A DNA stretch of 64,000 nt, from NCBI GenBank assembly GCA_028345055.1, contig JAOMCO010000004.1, positions 17,800 through 81,799 of the forward strand, read 5' to 3'. Within the stretch, counting starts at the first letter, position 1. Each line of letters begins with the position of its first letter. The notes under the pieces are model-generated. The model did not search any database. It worked only from the letters and a program-made list of their open reading frames with translations, and was not told where the DNA came from. Source of the stretch: Candidatus Thioglobus sp. (GTDB lineage: Bacteria; Pseudomonadota; Gammaproteobacteria; PS1; Pseudothioglobaceae). This document shows, in pieces, positions 8,694 to 16,233 of this stretch. The translations under genes and the position numbers were made by a program.

Positions 8694-9923
8694 ATGTTTT
8701 TAAGAAAAATTGCTACAGTTGTAGCGTTAACAACATTAGCTTCTAGTGCCTGGGCAGGATGCGGAGCATCCGACGGCCGTGTAAGCATTGTTGGAAATGA
8801 GTTCCCGGCAATCCAAACTGTTGGTGCGGGTGCTATGGAATGTGCTGGTGGCGGTGTTACAGTTGAAAAAAACTTAACAGCTGATCACCAAAAAATTAAT
8901 GTGCCTGGTATGCAAGGTAATCCAGCTGAATTTACAACAGCGATTGTTGCAAACTCGTCGATTGTTGCACTAATGAATAATGATGTCATTAGACCGCTTG
9001 ATGATTTAGTTGCTAAGCATGGTCAAGGACTTCAGAAGAGTCAGCTAATTACTGTTGATGGAAATATTATGGGTGTTGCCTTCATGGCAAATGCTCAGCA
9101 TTTAGTTTTCAGAGCAGATATCTTAGATCAACTAGGTATTGCGCCGCCAACAACTTATGAAGAGATGTTGGTTGCTGCTGCGAATATCCGTGCTAGTGGA
9201 ATGATGGACCATCCAGTCGGTGGTGCTTATGCTGCTGGTTGGAACTTAGCTGAGGAATTTGTCAATATGTATATTGGTCATGGCGGTGAGTTCTTTAAGC
9301 CTGGTTCAGCTGAGATTTCAGTTAACAATCAACATGGTGAAGATGCGCTTCACATGATGAGAGCGTTATCAGATTACATGAACCCAGACTACTTGACTCA
9401 CGACTCAAACGCAACGAGTGCTGAATGGAAAGCAGGTAATGTTGCGCTTATGAATATGTGGGGCTCTCGCGTTGGACCACTTAAGAGTGATGAGGTAGAT
9501 CCATCAGTTGCAAATAATACTGATATTGCAGGTCCAATGACGGTAGGCGGTGGTTCAACTCCTGCTTCAACACTATGGTGGGATGGATTCACTGTTTCTA
9601 AGAACATTTCGGATGCAGATGCAGAAGCTACCTTTATGGCTATGATGCACGCAATTCGTCCTGAAATGCTAAATGATGAAACTTCGCCACTAGCGGTTTG
9701 GCTAATTGATGGTTATCAGCCAACTGATGCTGCCAAAGGCGTGTTTGCTGCGGCTGCAATGGGAACAACTCCATATCCAATGTTGCCATATGCCGGTCTA
9801 ATGCATTCAGCAGCTGGTAAGGAACTTGTTGATTTCATGCAAGGAAAAGAAACAGCTAGTCAAGCACTGGCTGACTTAGAGGCGGCTTACACAACAGCTG
9901 CTAAAGAAAAAGGTTATCTCTAA
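8694..9923 (+). CDS. ABC transporter extracellular solute-binding protein (family 1, sugar/polyol type)
   Basis: A 409-residue secreted binding protein. An N-terminal signal peptide (positive MFLRK, hydrophobic stretch, AWA cleavage after about residue 21) precedes a mature part of the maltose-binding-protein-like type. Cys23 and Cys50 could form a disulfide. Motifs such as GVAFMANAQHLVFRADILDQLG and WWDGFTVSKN are typical of family-1 sugar-binding proteins. It is the first gene of an importer operon with two permeases. Its codon use looks slightly more optimised (many GCT/GGT), in line with high expression. An AGGAGA ribosome site precedes the start. Ligand is unknown; given the neighbours it may be a polyol, sugar-like osmolyte or other hydroxylated solute. 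Confidence 0.92.
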   Translation: MFLRKIATVVALTTLASSAWAGCGASDGRVSIVGNEFPAIQTVGAGAMECAGGGVTVEKNLTADHQKINVPGMQGNPAEFTTAIVANSSIVALMNNDVIRPLDDLVAKHGQGLQKSQLITVDGNIMGVAFMANAQHLVFRADILDQLGIAPPTTYEEMLVAAANIRASGMMDHPVGGAYAAGWNLAEEFVNMYIGHGGEFFKPGSAEISVNNQHGEDALHMMRALSDYMNPDYLTHDSNATSAEWKAGNVALMNMWGSRVGPLKSDEVDPSVANNTDIAGPMTVGGGSTPASTLWWDGFTVSKNISDADAEATFMAMMHAIRPEMLNDETSPLAVWLIDGYQPTDAAKGVFAAAAMGTTPYPMLPYAGLMHSAAGKELVDFMQGKETASQALADLEAAYTTAAKEKGYL

Positions 9924-9944
9924 ACTTTAATGTTTTGATCTCCT

Positions 9945-9980
9945 AAGAAGGGGCATGTTTAAAGCGTGCCCCTTCTTTTT
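9945..9980 (+). terminator. Rho-independent terminator / attenuator between binding protein and permease
   Basis: A 13-bp stem (AAGAAGGGGCATG pairing with CGTGCCCCTTCTT, one G-T pair) closes a 7-base loop at 9958-9964 and is followed by a T-rich tract. It lies 22 bp after the binding-protein stop and before the permease. Partial read-through or RNA 3'-end protection here would make much more binding protein than permease, as in malE-malF type operons. Confidence 0.88.
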
Positions 9981-10015
9981 GTGTAATATAGAGCTTTAAA
10001 CGATAATTAACTTGT

Positions 10016-11041
10016 ATGAAGCATAAAACTTTTTTTTGGTTCTTTTTACCTACAGCCCTTGCGATGCTTTTATTCATAGCATTGCCCCTAACTTCTGTTG
10101 TGAGCCAGTCATTTCATGCGCCACATGAGGAGGTATTGCTTGTTTCTGAAATCTGTGATCCATTCGGCTGTGCTACAGAATCGACTATTGACCATCAGGC
10201 AACTGAACAACTGAAGAAAGATAAGCCCTTAGGACAGTGGGTTGGATTTGAAATCTATGCTGATCGAAACCATCTAGCCTTTAAAGAGGTTGCCGAGTTC
10301 TGGCAGACTAGGTCAAGCTTCACTGGTTTTATTTCCAGTCTCAATAATCTTCAATTTTATAGAGCAATGGGATTCACTTTGACTTATGTCATTGTGGTAA
10401 CCCCTTTGGTTATATTGTTTGGATTGATAATTGCACTGGCAGTCAACTCGCTGCATCGACACCTTAAAGGGCTTATGGTGTTCTTTTCATTGCTTCCAAT
10501 GATTGTGACCCCCCTTGTTGGTTCTTTAATTCTATTTTGGATGATTGATGCGAGAGGAATAGTTGGATCAGGACTCCAAGAGATATTTTCAGATCCAAAT
10601 CTATCATTAAAGGCATCAACTGGGTTAACCTGGGTAACGCTGATTGTTTATGGTGTGTGGCATTCTGCCCCTTTCGCGTTTATTGTTTTTTATGCTGGTC
10701 TTCAAACGGTTCCTAAAGAGACTTTGGAGTCAGCAATGATTGATGGCGCTTCTCGTTTTCAACAAGTTATTCATGTTGTAGTTCCTCATTTGTCGCCACT
10801 AGTTGCTTTCGTGGCATTAATTCAACTGATGGATAACTTTAGAGTATTTGAGCCAATAGTTGGTTTTAGTGCATCAGCACATGCAACATCACTCTCATGG
10901 ATTATATGGAATGATATTGGTCAAGAAATCAGACTTTTTTCGTCTGCAGCAACGACATCAGTTCTGACAATCATCGGAGTTGTTATTCTTCTATTGCCCG
11001 TTTTGATAAGAACGTGGCGTGAATTTAATCCAGAGAAATGA
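10016..11041 (+). CDS. ABC transporter permease, MalF/UgpA type
   Basis: A 341-residue inner-membrane permease. A first membrane helix (about 5-28) is followed by a roughly 85-residue soluble loop with two Cys, then five further helices. The EAA loop that docks the ATPase is visible as ESAMIDGASRFQQVIHVVVP near residue 240. It pairs with the second permease 1 bp downstream. The long first periplasmic loop is larger than in most MalF/UgpA-type sugar permeases of this size. No gene for an ATP-binding subunit occurs in the window. Confidence 0.9.
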   Translation: MKHKTFFWFFLPTALAMLLFIALPLTSVVSQSFHAPHEEVLLVSEICDPFGCATESTIDHQATEQLKKDKPLGQWVGFEIYADRNHLAFKEVAEFWQTRSSFTGFISSLNNLQFYRAMGFTLTYVIVVTPLVILFGLIIALAVNSLHRHLKGLMVFFSLLPMIVTPLVGSLILFWMIDARGIVGSGLQEIFSDPNLSLKASTGLTWVTLIVYGVWHSAPFAFIVFYAGLQTVPKETLESAMIDGASRFQQVIHVVVPHLSPLVAFVALIQLMDNFRVFEPIVGFSASAHATSLSWIIWNDIGQEIRLFSSAATTSVLTIIGVVILLLPVLIRTWREFNPEK

Positions 11042-11042
11042 T

Positions 11043-11924
11043 ATGACTTCGAATCAAATTAAGAGACCATTGGGACTTCAGTTATTGATTTATGGCTTTG
11101 TGTTGCTTTGGTTAATTTTGGCAGCCTTTCCATTCTTTTGGACAATGTGGGGATCCTTTAAGGTAGAGTTAGATTTTTTCTCAAAGGGAGACTGGACACA
11201 TGCCATATCAGGTGTCAGAACGCAGGCAGTATATGGAGAATCTTTTACAGGTGCAGGCTATGAAGGTGCATGGATTCAGGAAGAGTTTTGGCGCGCTTTT
11301 AGCAATACAGCAATAGTCTGTTTTTTTACTGTACTTACCTCACTAACTATTGCTACTTTGGGAGGGTACGCCCTTTCTAGGTCAGGCTTCCGTTATTCAT
11401 TTTGGCTTCTAATAATAGCTCTTGTTTTTCGCGCTTTACCGCCAATAACTTTGGTTTCAGGATATCTTCCTCCATTTTATGCGTGGAATATTTGGGGTTT
11501 ATTGCCCACAACCATCATTGTGTTAGTGGCAATAAATCAGCCATTTACCTTGTGGATGCTTCACTCATTTTTTCAAACAATACCAAAAGAGCTTGATGAG
11601 AGTGCTAAAGTAGATGGTTGCACACAGTTTCAAGCATTTCGATATGTCATTATCCCTGTAATGTGGCCTGGAGTTATTACTGCTGGACTCTTCTCATTTC
11701 TTTTGGCTTATAATGATTTTGCTGTCACAGCTGTTCTTTTAAGTCAAGACAATCAAACAATGGTTCCAAAAATTGCTAGTTTTATGGGTACAACTCAAAC
11801 AGAGGGCAATGTGATGTTTGCTGTAGCGGCAGTTGTTTCATCTATAATCCCATTATTTCTTCTAGTATTATTCTTTCAGAGGCAACTTGTAAGCGGACTT
11901 ACAGCAGGCGCTGTCAAGGGATAA
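11043..11924 (+). CDS. ABC transporter permease, MalG/UgpE type
   Basis: About 293 residues with six predicted membrane helices and an EAA loop (ELDESAKVDGCTQFQAFRYVIIPVMWP). The ATG at 11043, 1 bp after the stop of the partner permease, is the likely start; an in-frame upstream start at 11019 would overlap the partner by 23 bp. It completes the membrane part of the importer. The next gene, a GMC oxidoreductase, begins 3 bp after its stop, so uptake and first oxidation of the solute may be co-expressed. Confidence 0.9.
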   Translation: MTSNQIKRPLGLQLLIYGFVLLWLILAAFPFFWTMWGSFKVELDFFSKGDWTHAISGVRTQAVYGESFTGAGYEGAWIQEEFWRAFSNTAIVCFFTVLTSLTIATLGGYALSRSGFRYSFWLLIIALVFRALPPITLVSGYLPPFYAWNIWGLLPTTIIVLVAINQPFTLWMLHSFFQTIPKELDESAKVDGCTQFQAFRYVIIPVMWPGVITAGLFSFLLAYNDFAVTAVLLSQDNQTMVPKIASFMGTTQTEGNVMFAVAAVVSSIIPLFLLVLFFQRQLVSGLTAGAVKG

Positions 11925-11927
11925 AGC

Positions 11928-13538
11928 ATGGAAAAGTTTGATTATATCGTTATTGGTGCAGGTTCTGCTGGCTGCGTATTGGCTAATCGTCTAAGTGAAA
12001 ATCCTGAAAACGCTGTTTGCCTTATTGAGGGAGGTGGAAGTGATAAAAGTCCGTGGGTTAAAATTCCTGCGGGCCTATATTTTGCTTATGATCATAAGAA
12101 GCTAGATTATGCTTATAAAGGCGTCCCACAAAAGAACTTAAAAAGCCGAGTCATAACTGTCAATCGAGGAAAGTGTCTTGGTGGATCAAGTTCAATTAAT
12201 GGAATGATATACATCCGTGGCAATAAGAATGATTATGATAATTGGGAAAAATTAGGCTGTAAGGGCTGGTCATATAATGATGTTTTGCCTATCTTTAAAT
12301 CTCTTGAAAAAGATCAAACAGGAGGAGATTCAAAGTACCATTCCAAAGATGGAGAGTGGCCAGTTGTCAGACCTCAAGAGGTTAATAAAACTGCAAAACG
12401 CTTTATTAATGCAGGGAGTCATATAGGTCTTCCAAAGAACTCTGACTTTAATGATGCCTCTCAATTGGGTCTTGGTATTTACAAGGTAAATCAAGATAAA
12501 GGAACTCGTGTTAACTCTTACAGAGCTTTTATTGAACCCATTGTTTCTAGACCCAACCTAACGATAATGACTCATGCTAGGGTGCAGTCAATTGAAATTG
12601 ATGGCGATATTGCTAAATCCATAAAACTTCAAGATAACGGTGTTGATAAAGAATTGTATTGTAATAAAGAAGTAGTGCTATCTGCTGGTGCAATTGAATC
12701 GCCAAGAATACTTCTTTCCTCAGGAGTGGGGAATAAGGAGGAGCTTGAGAAGGAAGGAATTACATGCCATCTCAATGTTCCAGGGGTTGGAAAAAACCTT
12801 CAGGACCATCTTGATACGATGGTTACAGTTCGCTCAGATAAAGCAGAGTCAATTGGAGTGTCTTGGAGGTCACTTATACCTCAAGTACTTACCTCGCCGT
12901 TTAATTTTCTATTTAGGAGAATGGGCTGGTGGACGAGTAATTTTGTTGAGGCTGGAGGTTTTGCAGCGACAAAATTAGGGAGTGCTGAATATCCTGATGT
13001 CCAGTTTCACTTTACACCCATTTATCGAAGTCATCGAGGCAGGAAATTTGAGTTCGGTCACGGGTACTCATTGTTTACCTGTTTACTTAGACCTCATAGT
13101 AAGGGCTCAGTTAAGTTAAAGAGTTATGGTGACAACTATCAAGTCCTGATTGATCATAACTTTTTATCTGACTCTAGAGATGAAGCAAACATTGTTGAGG
13201 CTATCAAAAAAGCTAGAGAGTTATTATCATCTAAGGAGTTTGACGAAGTTCGAGGAGAGGAGATAGCTCCAGGGAAATCAATTCAATCAGACGAAGATCT
13301 ACTAGAGTATATCCGTCGGACATCGCTTACAGTCTACCATCCAGTTGGCACCTGTAAGATGGGCACTGATGATTTAGCAGTCGTGTCACCAAGTGATTTA
13401 AAAGTAAAGGGTATGAGTAACCTTAGAGTGATTGATGCCTCAATTATGCCAAGTATTGTGAGTGGAAATACTTCTGCTCCAACAATGATGATTGCAGAGC
13501 AAGGTGCTAGAATGATATTAAATAGGATGAGAATATGA
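11928..13538 (+). CDS. GMC-family FAD oxidoreductase (choline-dehydrogenase-like)
   Basis: A 536-residue GMC flavoenzyme. It has the N-terminal FAD motif GAGSAGCVLANRL, the first GMC signature around GGSSSINGMIYIRG (about residues 85-98), the second around GAIESPRILLSSG, the catalytic His in YHPVGTCKMG and the C-terminal SGNTSAPTMMIAEQGA. Such enzymes oxidise primary alcohols to aldehydes, passing electrons to quinone or oxygen. Choline, polyethylene glycol and other alcohols are known substrates in the family; sequence motifs do not fix the substrate. It is coupled to the permease upstream (3-bp gap) and to the SnoaL-like gene downstream (ATGA overlap). Its position suggests it acts on the imported solute. 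Confidence 0.92.
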   Translation: MEKFDYIVIGAGSAGCVLANRLSENPENAVCLIEGGGSDKSPWVKIPAGLYFAYDHKKLDYAYKGVPQKNLKSRVITVNRGKCLGGSSSINGMIYIRGNKNDYDNWEKLGCKGWSYNDVLPIFKSLEKDQTGGDSKYHSKDGEWPVVRPQEVNKTAKRFINAGSHIGLPKNSDFNDASQLGLGIYKVNQDKGTRVNSYRAFIEPIVSRPNLTIMTHARVQSIEIDGDIAKSIKLQDNGVDKELYCNKEVVLSAGAIESPRILLSSGVGNKEELEKEGITCHLNVPGVGKNLQDHLDTMVTVRSDKAESIGVSWRSLIPQVLTSPFNFLFRRMGWWTSNFVEAGGFAATKLGSAEYPDVQFHFTPIYRSHRGRKFEFGHGYSLFTCLLRPHSKGSVKLKSYGDNYQVLIDHNFLSDSRDEANIVEAIKKARELLSSKEFDEVRGEEIAPGKSIQSDEDLLEYIRRTSLTVYHPVGTCKMGTDDLAVVSPSDLKVKGMSNLRVIDASIMPSIVSGNTSAPTMMIAEQGARMILNRMRI

Positions 13539-14548
13539 ATCAGAATTTTCAAAAAGAAAAAAACTTAGTTTTAGATTATTACAAAGCCTTAGACAAGTCT
13601 GAGGGTGATGAAATTTCAAAAGTATCTAGCAACTATATTGGAAAAGACTATATTTGGAGAGGATTTCACCCTTTTAATGAGCAATCTGATCTAGAAGAAT
13701 TATCTAAAGTCTTCTGGCAGCCATTTCGACATGCCTTTAAAAATATGCAAAGGAGAATGGATGTTTTTATAGCTGGTAAAAACCAGATAGATGGATTTGA
13801 ATCTGTTTGGGTTGTCTCCATGGGTCACTTGATGGGCTTATTTGATAATGAGTGGCTTGGAATTAAACCATCAAGAAAAATGGCTTTTCTGCGTTACTGT
13901 GAGTTTAATAAAGTTCAAGATGGAAAGATTACTGAAACAGCCATGTTTTTTGATATTCCTCATGTGATGATTCAAGCTGGCTTAACTCCTTTCCCACCTC
14001 AAACAGGAGCACATCTTGTTCAGCCAGGACCAATGACTCACGAAGGTTTACTTTTTGGTGAGCAGGATGCTTCTGAGGGTGAAAAAACTCTTGCTTCAAT
14101 AAATTTCATGGTTGAGGATATGAGAGATTGGAAGCATACTAATAAATTACCTCTAGTTGATGAGTTAAGAAGAAGCTGGAAAGAGGATATGATCTGGTGG
14201 GGGCCTGCTGGAATTGGAGCAACCTATACCATTGAAAGATATGCCGAGCAGCATTCAGGACCATTTAGAGCTTCTTTTAAAGATCGGATATCTAATGGAC
14301 ATCTTTGTAAATTAGCTGAAGGTAATTTTGGTGGTTTTTTTGGATGGCCTAATCTTACACTCACTCCAACAGGAGGCTTTATGGGAATGCCTGCAACTGG
14401 AAAGCCAGGCGATATGAGAGTCATAGATATGTACAGAAGGGAAGGAGACAAGCTCGCTGAAAATTGGATTTTTATTGATCTGTTGCATTTTTGGAACCAA
14501 CAGGGTGTTGATATTTTAGAAAGGATGGCTCAAAATCCAAGGAACTAA
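13535..14548 (+). CDS. SnoaL-like (NTF2-fold) double-domain protein, copy 3
   Basis: A 337-residue tandem NTF2-like protein. It is the nearest relative of the protein at 7482: shared GFHPFNE/VHPFNQ, SRKMAFLRYCEFNKVQDGK versus KTLSYLRYGEFHRIENGR, and the WGPAGIGATYTIE/YGPGAFGSFIGVE block. The start ATG overlaps the GMC stop (ATGA). The C-terminus ends in WIFIDLLHFWNQQGV. Three such genes in one 12-kb stretch suggest that paralogues act on successive intermediates or form a hetero-oligomer. The reaction is unknown. Confidence 0.75.
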   Translation: MNQNFQKEKNLVLDYYKALDKSEGDEISKVSSNYIGKDYIWRGFHPFNEQSDLEELSKVFWQPFRHAFKNMQRRMDVFIAGKNQIDGFESVWVVSMGHLMGLFDNEWLGIKPSRKMAFLRYCEFNKVQDGKITETAMFFDIPHVMIQAGLTPFPPQTGAHLVQPGPMTHEGLLFGEQDASEGEKTLASINFMVEDMRDWKHTNKLPLVDELRRSWKEDMIWWGPAGIGATYTIERYAEQHSGPFRASFKDRISNGHLCKLAEGNFGGFFGWPNLTLTPTGGFMGMPATGKPGDMRVIDMYRREGDKLAENWIFIDLLHFWNQQGVDILERMAQNPRN

Positions 14549-14612
14549 ATTTTTTTCTTGTGTTGATCTTTAAATTCATTTAACATCCAAATTCTATACA
14601 TCATTAGGTTGA

Positions 14613-16139
14613 GTGCTAGTGAGAAGAGGTCGAAGTAAAAACGTTAGAGAAGTTACAAGCTTTCAGCAGGCCCCTTACGGCCAAAAAAAGAACCCCTTTC
14701 AGCCGATGTTAATCTTTTCAGAAGATGAAATTGAATCTATTCATCAGGCCTCATTAGAAGTTTTGTGCGACACGGGTATGGATATACAGTCCCCACGCGC
14801 TGTTGAAATTCTCAAAAGAGAAGGCGCAATGATTGGTAGTGATGGACGACGAGTCAGGTTTGATCCAGACTTTGTAATGGAAAAAATTTCCACCACCCCT
14901 AGTGAATTTATGCTTCATGGGAGGTACAAAGAAAGACATGTTCATGTTGGTGGTCAATCCTTTATCAACACGATGGTCTCTAGCGCTCCAAATGTATCTG
15001 ATCTTGATAGAGGAAGAATATTAGGTAATTTTGAAGACTATTCAAACTTAATTAAGCTTGGTGAGATTTTAAATACGGTTCATGCATTAGGTGGCTATCC
15101 TGTGGAGCCCTGTGATTTAGATGTTAGAGAGCGCCATTTACATGCAGTTGCTGCGGCATCTCGATTATCTACTAAGCCACTCTTTGGGTATGCTATTGGG
15201 AGTGAGAGAATGTTAGATGCCATTGAAATAGTTCGAATTGGAAGAGGGGTTGATAGAGAAACGCTTTTAAACGAACCATCAATTACGACAGTTGTTAATG
15301 CCAATTCCCCCTTAGTCTATGACAAGGCTCTATTGGAGGGAGCCATCGAAATGGCTGAACATAATCAGCCAGTAATTTATACGCCGTTTACTTTGGCAGG
15401 TGCGATGGCGCCTATTACCGTTGCAGGTGCACTCGTTCAACAAAATGCAGAGGCACTGGCTGGTCTTACTTTTCATCAATGTGTTAATTCTGGAGCACCT
15501 GCAATCTATGGAAGCTTTACATCAAATGTTGACATGAAATCAGGCTCCCCTGCCTTTGGAACTCCAGAGTACACTCAGGCTACAATTGCAAGTGGTCAAC
15601 TTGCAAGAAAATATAAAATTCCTCTTCGAGCTTCCAATGCCAACGCCTCCAATGCCCCTGATGAGCAATCAGTTTATGAATCACAGATGTCATTATGGGC
15701 TTGTCTTTTAGGGCAAGTTAACTTCATTTTGCATGGGCATGGTTGGATCGAGGGAGGGCTCTGCGCTTCATATGAGAAAGTTATTTTAGATGCAGAAATG
15801 AGTCAAATGATGGAGGCTTTTTTAAGCCCTTCTCCTGTCAATAAAGATACGCTTGGAGTTGAGGCCATTGCGGAAGTAGGTCCTGCCGCTCATTTCTTTG
15901 CAGCACAGCAAACATTGGATCGATATGAAACAGAACACTACAATCCTTTATTATCTGATTGGAGAAATTTTGAGTCATGGAGAGATGCTGGATCTGTGAC
16001 TGCTTCCAAGCGAGCGAACAAAATATGGAAGCAGCTCTTGGCAGATTATAAAGAGCCTAAACTTGCGCCTGAAGTTGAAGAGGAGCTAACATGGTTTGTA
16101 GATAAAAGAGTATCAGAAGGAGGAGCGCCACCTTTATAA
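14613..16139 (+). CDS. MttB-superfamily methyltransferase, non-pyrrolysine (copy 1)
   Basis: A 508-residue COG5598 (trimethylamine methyltransferase-like) protein beginning at GTG 14613. There is no in-frame UAG, so it is of the non-pyrrolysine type that includes glycine-betaine (MtgB), carnitine and proline-betaine methyltransferases. The TIM-barrel family segments are visible: ASLEVLCDTGMDIQSP, NSPLVYDKALLEG, QNAEALAGLTFHQ, GSPAFGTPE and the C-terminal DYKEPKLAPEVEEEL. Known members pass a methyl group from a quaternary amine to a corrinoid protein; no corrinoid protein or methylcobalamin:THF methyltransferase gene is nearby. It precedes a DMGDH-like gene by 94 bp. Substrate is likely a quaternary amine or sulfonium, by family and context. 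Confidence 0.87.
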   Translation: MLVRRGRSKNVREVTSFQQAPYGQKKNPFQPMLIFSEDEIESIHQASLEVLCDTGMDIQSPRAVEILKREGAMIGSDGRRVRFDPDFVMEKISTTPSEFMLHGRYKERHVHVGGQSFINTMVSSAPNVSDLDRGRILGNFEDYSNLIKLGEILNTVHALGGYPVEPCDLDVRERHLHAVAAASRLSTKPLFGYAIGSERMLDAIEIVRIGRGVDRETLLNEPSITTVVNANSPLVYDKALLEGAIEMAEHNQPVIYTPFTLAGAMAPITVAGALVQQNAEALAGLTFHQCVNSGAPAIYGSFTSNVDMKSGSPAFGTPEYTQATIASGQLARKYKIPLRASNANASNAPDEQSVYESQMSLWACLLGQVNFILHGHGWIEGGLCASYEKVILDAEMSQMMEAFLSPSPVNKDTLGVEAIAEVGPAAHFFAAQQTLDRYETEHYNPLLSDWRNFESWRDAGSVTASKRANKIWKQLLADYKEPKLAPEVEEELTWFVDKRVSEGGAPPL

Positions 16140-16233
16140 GGAGCTAAATTTTTTCAATATTTTTGACTAAATTTTTTAACTTGAGTTTAATTCTTTTTTG
16201 AATTAACATTTTAATTTTATTAACGGATTTATT

